Below are positions 56,469 to 64,000 of a DNA stretch of 64,000 bases, piece by piece. Below the pieces are notes generated by a model. The model was not told the origin of the DNA, did no database searches, and saw only the letters and a program-made list of their open reading frames with translations. A program made the position numbers and the translations under genes. Source of the DNA: Ectothiorhodospiraceae bacterium BW-2 (GTDB taxonomy: Bacteria; Pseudomonadota; Gammaproteobacteria; Thiohalomonadales; Thiohalomonadaceae); the NCBI GenBank assembly GCA_008375315.1, contig CP032507.1, forward strand, positions 2,603,001 through 2,667,000, read 5' to 3'. How positions within the stretch are numbered: the stretch's first letter is position 1; each line of letters begins with the position of its first letter.

Positions 56469-58168
56469 TAGGGAGTCTCCTGTAGTTTGGGGAGGGAAAT
56501 TTTATCTGTTGCCGAGAAAGTACCGAAGTTATTGGCGCTAGCGCTGTTCGCTTTGGCAAAGGTTTGGGCAACCGCCTCCTGTGTGGAGAGCCGTTTAAAT
56601 GGGTTGACAACGATCGAGGGAATTGTCCAGAAGCGCCCTACTTCGAGTCGTTTGAAGAAGATATCGCGGTTGGTTAGTTCGCCATCGTAGGTGAATTGGT
56701 AGTGGCCACCGGCCCCTAGCCACTGGGGCATGTAACGAATGGCAGAGCCAATTTTGTCGGGGACGGTAGAGCCGGAACTCTTTATAGCGTTAGCTAGAAT
56801 ATAGACCGCATCGTAGCCTTGAGCGCTCCATGTCCCGGGTGTTTTACCATATTCGGCGAGATAGCTGTCGAGAAAGCGCTGATTCTTCTCGTGGGTTAGG
56901 GTTTCGTTATAGATCGATGGGGTAATGGTATTCTCGGCAGCGCCGCGCCCCTCATCGATAAATTGGCTGTTATCGAGCGAATCGGTGGCAATAATCGGGT
57001 ATTTGAGCTCTAAGAGCTCTTTTTGTTTCATAAACTGCACGGCAGCCTTAGCCCAAGCACTGAAGTAGATGGCGTCGATATTGGCATCTTTAGCTTCGTT
57101 GAGAATACCGATAAAGTCGGTGCGATCTTCGAAAAAGGTCTTCATATAGGCGGTACGAATACCGAGCGCAATCGCCTCGTCATAAAACGCTTGACCTAAC
57201 TCTTGGGAGTAGCTATCCCGCCCCATAATGATCGCCACTCGCTGACACCCTATAATTTGGCAAAAGCGGACGGAGGCGGCGGCCATCACCGAGTTTTTGG
57301 GGATCAGACGGAAGTTGTACTTCATGTTGGGTAGGATAATGTTGTTATTGGTCGCTGAAGTAATGAGATTAATCAGATTGGTCTGTTCAAAAATGATCGT
57401 TAGCGGTTTGGTTAGCGAGGATCCTTCACGGGAGATGAGGGCGGTGATGGTCGGATTACGGGCAATGGCATAGGTCAGATCCCGAGCCAAATCGATATCG
57501 TTAGCCCCTTTGCTGACGAAGGGTTTAATCTGCAGTTGGCGACCTAACACTCCTCCATCGCTATTAATCTGCTCTACCGCGAGGTCAACTCCCTGTTTAA
57601 ACTCTCTCTCCCGGTTAGCGGGTGCGAGGGTGGCAATATTGATGTAGTCAACAATATCGCCCATATCACCGACCGCATCATACCATTCGGTATGGAGATA
57701 GATGCCGAAGTAGAAGAATATCTCTTCGATAAAGGCCCCTAAGTCGTAACCGGTTAGTTCGGTAAATTGGGTAATGACCGGATCGTCAACTAGCTCTCGA
57801 AATGGGGTGTACCATAACCGCTTGGCGACGCTGTGTTGACAAGTGTTAATTTGGCCTAACAGATCTTGGCAGTAGTTGCGTTTTCTGGGGTAGTCGTAGG
57901 CGTTAACAAAGGGGGCACAGTGGGGTTTTTGATTGGCAAAAGTGTCGCAATCTTTGTCGGTGGCCATAAAGTGTTGGCACTGAGCTCGGTTAATAAAGAA
58001 GTCGGGATCTTTGCTTAATATTTTACAGCTAGCTAGCAGATCGCTCTGGTTGGCATACTCAAATCGATTTTGACCAAAATGGTAGTTGGTCTGCCGATTT
58101 TGGTGCATGACAAAGGCCACCGTCGCGATCAACGGTAGAATAATGAAGAAGAGACGGATAATAAACAT
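56468..58168 (-). CDS. Membrane-anchored periplasmic-binding-protein-like receptor
   Basis: This 566-residue protein has one N-terminal membrane helix (FIIRLFFIILPLIATVAFVM). A region of about 150 residues with many Cys (SCKIL, AQCQHF, KDCDTF, PHCAPF, NYCQDL, NTCQHS) follows, then a type I periplasmic-binding fold from about 180 (NIATLAPANREREFKQGVDLAVEQINSDGGVLGRQLQIKPF, VAIIMGRDSYSQELGQAFYDEAIALGI, WSAQGYDAVYILANAI). The fold is that of LivJ/UrtA-type receptors, but the anchor and the Cys-rich domain are unusual and no transporter genes accompany it. It is directly followed by the small membrane gene and directly preceded by a prohibitin-like gene. Confidence 0.82.
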   Translation of the reverse strand: MFIIRLFFIILPLIATVAFVMHQNRQTNYHFGQNRFEYANQSDLLASCKILSKDPDFFINRAQCQHFMATDKDCDTFANQKPHCAPFVNAYDYPRKRNYCQDLLGQINTCQHSVAKRLWYTPFRELVDDPVITQFTELTGYDLGAFIEEIFFYFGIYLHTEWYDAVGDMGDIVDYINIATLAPANREREFKQGVDLAVEQINSDGGVLGRQLQIKPFVSKGANDIDLARDLTYAIARNPTITALISREGSSLTKPLTIIFEQTNLINLITSATNNNIILPNMKYNFRLIPKNSVMAAASVRFCQIIGCQRVAIIMGRDSYSQELGQAFYDEAIALGIRTAYMKTFFEDRTDFIGILNEAKDANIDAIYFSAWAKAAVQFMKQKELLELKYPIIATDSLDNSQFIDEGRGAAENTITPSIYNETLTHEKNQRFLDSYLAEYGKTPGTWSAQGYDAVYILANAIKSSGSTVPDKIGSAIRYMPQWLGAGGHYQFTYDGELTNRDIFFKRLEVGRFWTIPSIVVNPFKRLSTQEAVAQTFAKANSASANNFGTFSATDKISLPKLQETP

Positions 58169-59056
58169 CTACTGATTTCCGAGGATAATGGGTAATCCCT
58201 CTTCACCGGCACCTATCACCACCACTTTAGCGTTGTTTGAGGTTGAGAGCTCAAGTGTGGCTTGGATCCCCTGCCAGCGAATCAGCTTGTCAGAGAGGGT
58301 CTCTGTGACGATCTCCTGATAGTTTTTGATCCCCTCTGCCTCAATCTGTTTGCGTACCGCCTCTTTTTTGGCGACTTCGATAGTAAAATCATATTTTTGT
58401 AGCGTCTGCTCTTCGACTAATTTTTTCTCAATCGCTAGTCGGATATCTTCGGGAAGATCAAGTTTAGTGATAATAATATCCTCGACCACGATAAAGTGAC
58501 GCATGGTCTCTTCAATCGCTAGCAGTAGGATATTGGTCAGTATTCCCTCCTTGTTGGTATAGACATCTTCGGGGTTGAGCTGGCCGATATTCTTTCGCAA
58601 CACCGACTCAATTTGTGGGACTAAAATTCGGTCAACATAGTCGGGGCCGACATTTTTGTGCAGTACCCCCAACATATCGTATTCGGGGCGAAAGCGGATA
58701 GCGAGATAGAGGGTGACCGGTAGCCCCTTTTTGGTCAGTACCGTGAGCTCGTGGCGAATGGTCTGTACCCGCACCGAGTAAACATACATCGTATTCCACG
58801 GCAGAACAAAGTGGAGCTTCTCCGGATAGATATAGTCGGTCTGGGTACCGGTAGTGAGGCGGCGGTAGAGTACGCCAGCCTCACCTGGGTGGATGGTAAC
58901 GAGAATACTGTTAAAGAAGAAGGCGACTACGATGAGCGTAAAGAGGGTAGTGACGATCACAAGCGGCATCTTATCCTTAATCCACTGCTCAATACTAAAC
59001 GGGCGACGCCTCTTTTCTGGCATCTCGACAGGGGGCGTTAGTGTACTCTCAGACAT
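58169..59056 (-). CDS. SPFH/prohibitin-like membrane protein
   Basis: This 295-residue protein has an N-terminal membrane helix (LVIVTTLFTLIVVAFFFNSIL) followed by an SPFH domain (VTIHPGEAGVLYRR, GLPVTLYLAIRFRPEYDMLGVLHKNVGPDYVDRILVPQIESVLRKNIGQLN) and a helical region (EEQTLQKYDFTIEVAKKEAVRKQIEAEGIKNYQEIV). It matches bacterial prohibitin-like proteins that build large membrane-organising rings. The stop is adjacent to the start of the anchored receptor gene, so the two are cotranscribed. Confidence 0.88.
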   Translation of the reverse strand: MSESTLTPPVEMPEKRRRPFSIEQWIKDKMPLVIVTTLFTLIVVAFFFNSILVTIHPGEAGVLYRRLTTGTQTDYIYPEKLHFVLPWNTMYVYSVRVQTIRHELTVLTKKGLPVTLYLAIRFRPEYDMLGVLHKNVGPDYVDRILVPQIESVLRKNIGQLNPEDVYTNKEGILTNILLLAIEETMRHFIVVEDIIITKLDLPEDIRLAIEKKLVEEQTLQKYDFTIEVAKKEAVRKQIEAEGIKNYQEIVTETLSDKLIRWQGIQATLELSTSNNAKVVVIGAGEEGLPIILGNQ

Positions 59057-59268
59057 ATTGGAGGTAGGCTATTCCGGTTTAGGTTGCGGGTTTTCGGGGG
59101 GTTAGGCCCGCAGTTATCTCGGGCACTGGGGCCATTCTACCAAGTTGTCAAATTTGTGTCAGTAGTTCTGTGAAAGATTGGGCGCTATAATTGCCCTGTC
59201 CCCCCCCAATGGCCACTGGTTTACAGTGGGTGGTTGTCACAGTTATTGTTATTTTATCAGGAGAAAAT

Positions 59269-59889
59269 ATGAAATTAATTCAATATGTTATGCTAATTTT
59301 GTCTGTTATCACCACCCCTCTTGTTTGGGGGGAGGAGGAGGAGGCTGCGCCGAAGATCGGTTTTGGTGAGGGGAGGAGCGATTGGACCAAGCTAGGTGAG
59401 ATGGGGGAGGAGTTAGTGCCTGAGGCGGCAACATGGCGCTGTGTTCGCGATAACCTGACCGATTTGGTGTGGGAGGTAAAGAGCGATAGCGGGCTTTATG
59501 GTAAGGATACCCTCTTTCGTTGGGGGGGAGTGGGGGCGCTGATTGAGGCTAAAATCAAGAAGCAGGAGCGCTATAACGACTGGGATGAGCTGGTCAATGG
59601 GGCTAATCGGAGCAATTTGTGTGGCTTTAGTGATTGGCGAGTCCCCTCTAAAGAGGAGTTGATGTCACTGACGCACAAAACCAGAACCGTGCCGGCTATC
59701 GATCAGACTGTTTTCCCTAATACGGTCTCTAGCTGGTACTGGTCTGCCTCACCGATTAAAAATAGCCCTACCGGTGCATGGGCGATCTATTTTGACTACG
59801 CTTATGAGGATTATGGTAGCCGTAATGTGAAGGGGCGGATTAGATTGGTGCGAGGGAGTTGGGTGCAGAAGGGTGAGGCAGCCAATTAG
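59269..59889 (+). CDS. Secreted DUF1566 (Lcl) domain protein
   Basis: This 206-residue protein has a signal peptide (MKLIQYVMLILSVITTPLVWG) from ATG 59269 with CAGGAG upstream. It has one DUF1566 domain: WRCVRDNLTDLVWEVK, SNLCGFSDWRVPSKEELMSL, TVFPNTVSSWYWSASP, AWAIYFDYAYEDYG and the ending GRIRLVRG. DUF1566 is related to C-type-lectin-like folds, often surface-exposed. Function is unknown. It precedes the nifB promoter but is not part of that transcript by the promoter map. Confidence 0.82.
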   Translation: MKLIQYVMLILSVITTPLVWGEEEEAAPKIGFGEGRSDWTKLGEMGEELVPEAATWRCVRDNLTDLVWEVKSDSGLYGKDTLFRWGGVGALIEAKIKKQERYNDWDELVNGANRSNLCGFSDWRVPSKEELMSLTHKTRTVPAIDQTVFPNTVSSWYWSASPIKNSPTGAWAIYFDYAYEDYGSRNVKGRIRLVRGSWVQKGEAAN

Positions 59890-59912
59890 GCTGGTTGGTT
59901 GTGACAACCCTT

Positions 59913-59928
59913 TGTCGCAAAGCAGACA
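59913..59928 (+). promoter_or_regulatory. NifA upstream activator site
   Basis: TGTCGCAAAGCAGACA is a perfect TGT-N10-ACA, located 80 bases upstream of the sigma-54 promoter of nifB, as expected for NifA enhancers. Confidence 0.75.
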
Positions 59929-59992
59929 ATAGCTCCTTTGCCTCTCCTGTTTAAATATTACAATTAACTGTTTTTTAACACCATTACCTAAA

Positions 59993-60008
59993 CGGCACAG
60001 CCGTTGCT
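59993..60008 (+). promoter_or_regulatory. Sigma-54 promoter of nifB
   Basis: CGGCACAGCCGTTGCT fits the RpoN consensus with GG-N10-GC spacing and the TTGCT element. It is 64 bases before the nifB ATG and downstream of a NifA site. Confidence 0.78.
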
Positions 60009-60072
60009 TTTGAGCCAATATCGTTAATTTTTCGCGCTATTTTTTAGGTGTAAACACCATTGAGGAGGCGGT

Positions 60073-61578
60073 ATGGCTCAACTATCAGGCACATCGGTAT
60101 CAGATTCCACTCAGGAGGGGTGCAGCGCCTCGGGTTGTGGCGGTAGCCAAGATCAACTCGCTCATCTGCCGGAGCATATTCGGCAGAAGGTGCATAACCA
60201 CCCCTGCTACTCAGAGGAGGCGCACCACCACTTTGCCCGTATGCACGTAGCGGTGGCTCCGGCGTGCAATATTCAGTGCCACTACTGTAACCGTAAATAT
60301 GATTGTGCTAACGAGTCGCGGCCGGGAGTCGTCTCGGAGCTGCTAACGCCGGATCAGGCGGTCAAAAAGGTGTTGGCGGTCGCGGCGACTATCCCACAGA
60401 TGACGGTACTTGGCATTGCAGGCCCTGGGGATCCGCTCGCTAATCCTGAACGCACCTTTGAGACCTTTCGGCAGCTAACCGAGCGAGCGCCCGATATCAA
60501 GCTCTGTGTCTCCACGAATGGTCTAGCTCTGCCAGAGCAGATCGATGAGCTCTGTCGCCACAATATCGATCATGTCACGATAACGATTAACTGTGTTGAT
60601 CCCGACATTGGTGCCGAAATCTACCCTTGGATCTTCTGGAACAATCGCCGAATTAAGGGGCGCAAGGGGGCGGCGATACTGATCGAGCAGCAGCAGCGGG
60701 GGCTGGAGCTACTGACCGAGCGTGGAGTGTTGGTTAAGGTCAACTCGGTGATGATTCCTGGCGTCAACGACACCCACTTAGAAGAAGTGAGCCGAGTTGT
60801 GAAGGCCAAAGGGGCCTTTTTGCACAATGTGATGCCGCTGATTGCCGAAGCGGAGCATGGAACTTTTTACGGGGTGATGGGGCAGCGCGGCCCGACCCAT
60901 ATAGAGTTGCAAGCGCTGCAAGATCGCTGTGCCGGTGATATGACTATGATGCGCCACTGTCGTCAGTGTCGTGCCGATGCGGTCGGTATGTTAGGAGAGG
61001 ATCGTGGCGATGAGTTCAGCATGGATAAGGTGGAGAGGATGGAGATCGACTACGCCGAGGCGATGGTGCAGCGAGCCGACTATCAGCGCACGGTAGAGGC
61101 GAATCGAACCGCTCAGGCCGAGAGACGCGGGGAGACCCTAATCTCACTCGCCTCACTAAAGCGTCCGGTTAAAGAGAGCCGCCCGGTGCTGATGGCTGTG
61201 GCGACCAGTGGTGGCGGGGTGATTAACCAACACTTTGGCCACGCCAGAGAGTTTCTAATCTACGAAGCCTCCGCGATCGATGTACGCTTTATCGGCCATC
61301 GTAAAGTTGATCTCTACTGTAGCGGTGATGTGAGTTGTGGTGAGGGCGAGAGTGTGCTGCAGCAGACGATTCGTGCCCTAGAGGGGTGTGAAGCGGTACT
61401 CTGCTCCAAAATCGGTTTTGAGCCGTGGGAGCAGCTAGAGCGGGCGGGTATTCAACCGAATGGTGAGTATGCCATGGAGCCGATAGAGGAGGCTGTGGCC
61501 GCGCTCTACGCCGAAATGGTCGCTAGTGGGGCGCTTAATCGCGCCGAAGCGCCGCAGCCTATGCGGATCTCAGCTTAA
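60073..61578 (+). CDS. nifB: Nitrogenase cofactor biosynthesis protein NifB
   Basis: NifB (501 residues) is a radical-SAM enzyme that builds NifB-co, the iron-sulfur-carbide precursor of the nitrogenase cofactor. The SAM cluster motif is PACNIQCHYCNRKYDC. Downstream are GIAGPGDPLANP, CVSTNGLALPEQ and MRHCRQCRADAVGMLGEDRG. The C-terminal NifX/NafY-like domain (from about 375: VLMAVATSGGGVINQHFGHAREFLIYEA) is fused as in most proteobacteria. AGGAGG precedes the ATG. It is the first gene of this nif segment. Confidence 0.97.
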   Translation: MAQLSGTSVSDSTQEGCSASGCGGSQDQLAHLPEHIRQKVHNHPCYSEEAHHHFARMHVAVAPACNIQCHYCNRKYDCANESRPGVVSELLTPDQAVKKVLAVAATIPQMTVLGIAGPGDPLANPERTFETFRQLTERAPDIKLCVSTNGLALPEQIDELCRHNIDHVTITINCVDPDIGAEIYPWIFWNNRRIKGRKGAAILIEQQQRGLELLTERGVLVKVNSVMIPGVNDTHLEEVSRVVKAKGAFLHNVMPLIAEAEHGTFYGVMGQRGPTHIELQALQDRCAGDMTMMRHCRQCRADAVGMLGEDRGDEFSMDKVERMEIDYAEAMVQRADYQRTVEANRTAQAERRGETLISLASLKRPVKESRPVLMAVATSGGGVINQHFGHAREFLIYEASAIDVRFIGHRKVDLYCSGDVSCGEGESVLQQTIRALEGCEAVLCSKIGFEPWEQLERAGIQPNGEYAMEPIEEAVAALYAEMVASGALNRAEAPQPMRISA

Positions 61579-61589
61579 GGAGCGCTGCC

Positions 61590-61868
61590 ATGGCCTATCA
61601 AATTATTGAGTCTTGCGTCAACTGTTGGGCCTGTCAGCCCCTCTGTCCGACTGAGGCTATCTATCAGGCGACCCCCCACTTTTTGATTGATGCTAAGCGC
61701 TGTAGTGAGTGTGAGGGGGAGTATGCCGATCCCCAGTGCGCCTCTATCTGTCCGATTGAGGGGGCGATTCTCGATAGTCTAGGCGAGGCGCTCAATCCGC
61801 CCGGATCGCTAACCGGAATCGAGCCGGCGCGGTTAGAGGCGGTAATGGCGCAAATGAGAGCCAGATAG
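61590..61868 (+). CDS. 2[4Fe-4S] ferredoxin (FdxN-like)
   Basis: This 92-residue ferredoxin has two cluster motifs: CVNCWACQPLCPTEAI and CSECEGEYADPQCASICPIEGA, the second with the enlarged spacing typical of ferredoxins next to nifB. It starts 11 bases after nifB, so it probably donates electrons to NifB or nitrogenase. The assignment as FdxN-type rests on position and motif spacing. Confidence 0.9.
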   Translation: MAYQIIESCVNCWACQPLCPTEAIYQATPHFLIDAKRCSECEGEYADPQCASICPIEGAILDSLGEALNPPGSLTGIEPARLEAVMAQMRAR

Positions 61869-61888
61869 GAGAGTAACGGAGGTGAGCG

Positions 61889-63175
61889 ATGAGAAGTAGC
61901 GTCGATGTCTCCGCCCATCGCAATGCGATGGAGCTAGCCGATGGGGTCTATTGGATTGGCGCGCTCGATCCGGGGTTAAGAACTTTTGACATTATTCTCA
62001 GTACCGCCAATGGTACTACCTACAACGCCTATGTGGTGCGAGGGTGTGACGGTGTGGCGGTGATCGATACAGTTAAAGAGAACTGTAGTGACGAATTTTT
62101 TGCCAGATTAGAGTCGGAGGTTAATTATGATGAGATTAAATATATTATCCTTAACCACTTAGAACCGGATCACACCGGAGCGCTGCCGGAGCTGATGCGG
62201 CGAGCACCACAGGCGCAGCTCTATATCTCGCAGCGAGCCACTTCGATGTTAAAGGCGCTACTTAAACCCTCCGATGGGGAGCTAAACTATATTACGGTTA
62301 AGACGGGCGATACGATCTCACTCGGTGATCGGACATTAACTTTTCTCCACACCCCCTATCTCCACTGGCCCGATACCCAGTGTACCTACTTAGAGGAGGA
62401 GGGGGTACTCTTCTCGGGCGATATCTTTGGCTGCCACTACTGCGATAAACGGCTCTTCAACGATTTAGTGGGCGATTTTCGCTTTTCGTTCGACTACTAC
62501 TATGCTCACATTATGCGGCCATTTAAAAAGCATCTGCTTGAGGCGCTACAGCTAATTGAACCGCTAAAGATCCGCCAAATCGCCCCGACACACGGCCCGA
62601 TTCTGCGTGAGCGGCCGCGTCGATATGTGGCCCACTATCGCGAACTATCGACCTCTAGCCTCAGTCGGGAGCTGGGGAATCAGGAGCAGTCGGTGATTAT
62701 TTTCTACATGAGCTCCTACGGCAATACCGCCCGCATGGCCGAGTCGATAAGCAGTGGGGCGAGTGATATTGAGGGGGTGCGGGTGTCGCTCTACGATCTG
62801 GAGGGGGGGGAGACCGATCCCTTTGTCGATCTGATTGAAGAGGCCGATGCGCTGCTATTCGGTTCGCCGACAATCAATGGTGACGCGGTTAAACCGGTAT
62901 GGGATCTCCTCTCATCGCTAGCGGTGGTTAATTTGAAAGGTAAATTGGGTGGTGCTTTCGGCTCCTATGGTTGGAGTGGGGAGGCGGTACGAATGATTGA
63001 AGACAGAATGCGCGGGTTAAAGATGCATATCCCCTGTGAGGGGCTACGCATCAAACTCATCCCGACTGCCGGGGAGCTGGAGGCGTGTCAGCAGTTTGGA
63101 CGGCAGGTGGCAGAGGTGCTGACCGGTAAGAGCCAAGGCAGCAGCGGCGTGATTGAGATGGCCGATTTGGGTTAG
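61889..63175 (+). CDS. Flavodiiron protein (FprA-like)
   Basis: This 428-residue protein has an N-terminal metallo-beta-lactamase-like diiron domain with ligands in NHLEPDHTGAL, LHWPD, FSGDIFG and PTHGP. A C-terminal flavodoxin domain starts at about 263 (VIIFYMSSYGNTARMAESI). Flavodiiron proteins reduce oxygen to water or nitric oxide to nitrous oxide. There is no rubredoxin domain, so electrons must come from another carrier, for instance the adjacent ferredoxins. Its place in a nif operon suggests oxygen removal for nitrogenase. Confidence 0.93.
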   Translation: MRSSVDVSAHRNAMELADGVYWIGALDPGLRTFDIILSTANGTTYNAYVVRGCDGVAVIDTVKENCSDEFFARLESEVNYDEIKYIILNHLEPDHTGALPELMRRAPQAQLYISQRATSMLKALLKPSDGELNYITVKTGDTISLGDRTLTFLHTPYLHWPDTQCTYLEEEGVLFSGDIFGCHYCDKRLFNDLVGDFRFSFDYYYAHIMRPFKKHLLEALQLIEPLKIRQIAPTHGPILRERPRRYVAHYRELSTSSLSRELGNQEQSVIIFYMSSYGNTARMAESISSGASDIEGVRVSLYDLEGGETDPFVDLIEEADALLFGSPTINGDAVKPVWDLLSSLAVVNLKGKLGGAFGSYGWSGEAVRMIEDRMRGLKMHIPCEGLRIKLIPTAGELEACQQFGRQVAEVLTGKSQGSSGVIEMADLG

Positions 63176-63200
63176 ACCAGAGGGCTATTGTGAGTAATGA

Positions 63201-63509
<309 letters not shown>

Positions 63510-63536
63510 CCTTAACCCTAACATAGGAGCAGACGA

Positions 63537-63893
63537 ATGCCATTAATTACCTTTTCAAATCCCGACTACAAAGATAAAACGGTCTATGCCGTAGCCGGCA
63601 GCTTTACCGAGACGGTGTTAAAGATTGCCAAAACCAACCAAATCCCAATTCGCTTCGACTGTGGCGATGGTGAGTGTGGTAGCTGTGCTATTAAGGTGAC
63701 CTATATCGGTAAAAATGGGCCGATGGGCTACCATCTAGAGGAGAAAGAGAAGCAGGTGCTGCGTGAAATCGGCAAAATCTCCAAAGAGGATTTAGAGCAG
63801 CTCATTGTCGATGATCTACCGAGCAAATGGCGTCTTGCCTGCCAGTTTATCCCGCGTGATGAGGATATTCTGGTCGAGTATGAGGCGATGTAG
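63537..63893 (+). CDS. FeSII (Shethna II)-like 2Fe-2S ferredoxin
   Basis: This 118-residue protein has the plant-type ligand motif FDCGDGECGSCAIKV and the later RLACQ. It carries a long helical insertion (EEKEKQVLREIGKISKEDLEQLIVDDLPSKWRLACQF) ending DEDILVEYEAM. This layout is like the Azotobacter FeSII protein, which binds nitrogenase under oxygen stress and protects it in an inactive complex. Length is also similar (about 120). The similarity is judged by eye. Confidence 0.82.
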   Translation: MPLITFSNPDYKDKTVYAVAGSFTETVLKIAKTNQIPIRFDCGDGECGSCAIKVTYIGKNGPMGYHLEEKEKQVLREIGKISKEDLEQLIVDDLPSKWRLACQFIPRDEDILVEYEAM

Positions 63894-63898
63894 TTCGG

Positions 63899-64000
63899 AT
63901 GTCGCTAGAACTCAATCAGACAACCTTTCAGTGTGAAAATGGTGCCTTAGCGGCAGTAGTATTGCGACAGCAGCTCTACCAGCAGTTAATGCAGCATCGG
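63899..64000 (+). CDS. Partial gene at right edge, unknown
   Basis: A frame starts at ATG 63899, six bases after the FeSII-like stop codon, and stays open to the window end (MSLELNQTTFQCENGALAAV...). It is too short to identify. Its position suggests another nif-associated gene. Confidence 0.5.
   Translation, partial: MSLELNQTTFQCENGALAAVVLRQQLYQQLMQHR

Noticed and set aside
56248-56610. 120-residue minus-strand frame (MSTHLNGSPHRRRL...)
   Set aside because: It runs in another frame over the end of the receptor gene and over the 57-residue membrane gene. Its composition is not protein-like and it has no ribosome site.

Overview
The window looks like chromosomal DNA of a nitrogen-fixing, flagellated gammaproteobacterium. 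The gene blocks carA-carB-greA / yhbY / rlmE-ftsH-folP and flgGHIJ, the sigma-54 promoters and the outer-membrane proteins fit that class. A sulfur-oxidising lineage (Chromatiales/Thiotrichales type) is only a guess.

Layout. 1-2.3 kb: remains of a caspase/formylglycine-enzyme-type gene, a PIN toxin-antitoxin pair, a small unknown gene and two tRNAs (Ser-GGA, Pro-CGG). 2.4-10.6 kb: signalling genes (a hybrid histidine kinase, a response regulator, a CBS protein and a PAS-GGDEF-EAL protein). 10.7-14.5 kb: flgGHIJ behind a sigma-54 promoter. 14.7-17.7 kb: a porin and a FadL-type outer-membrane protein. 18-23.8 kb: a PfkB kinase with a DUF815 ATPase, divergent from a MoxR-DUF58-transglutaminase operon. 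23.8-35.8 kb: housekeeping genes (family 4 uracil-DNA glycosylase, leuA, a UPF0114 protein, carAB, greA, yhbY, rlmE, ftsH, folP). 35.8-51.2 kb: a complete urea uptake and urease locus (urtABCDE, a small membrane gene, ureD, fused ureAB, ureC, ureE, ureF, ureG) behind an NtrC site and a sigma-54 promoter. 51.3-59.1 kb, minus strand: a TolC protein, a type II thioesterase and a cyclic-peptide-type ABC exporter, then a DUF697 protein, a 57-residue membrane protein, a membrane-anchored periplasmic-binding protein and a prohibitin-like protein. 59.3-64 kb: a DUF1566 protein and a nif segment (nifB, 4Fe-4S ferredoxin, flavodiiron protein, 2Fe-2S ferredoxin, FeSII-like protein) behind a NifA site and a sigma-54 promoter.

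The most striking observation is that the urea locus is broken at five separate places and every break looks recent. A 92-bp MITE (18-bp terminal repeats, 8-bp target duplications) interrupts urtA and ureC. Two almost identical 2,084-bp IS1634-family elements in opposite orientation (4-bp target duplications) interrupt ureF and ureG. A 4-bp tandem duplication shifts the frame of ureAB. Removing each insertion with one copy of its target duplication restores an open frame of normal length: urtA 431, ureAB 223, ureC 567, ureF 231 and ureG 205 residues. The other genes of the locus look intact. Other points of interest are the oxygen-protection genes placed with nifB, a lectin-fold remnant with a codon pattern like a diversity-generating-retroelement target, the prohibitin/anchored-binding-protein cluster, and an exporter-thioesterase pair with no synthetase in view.
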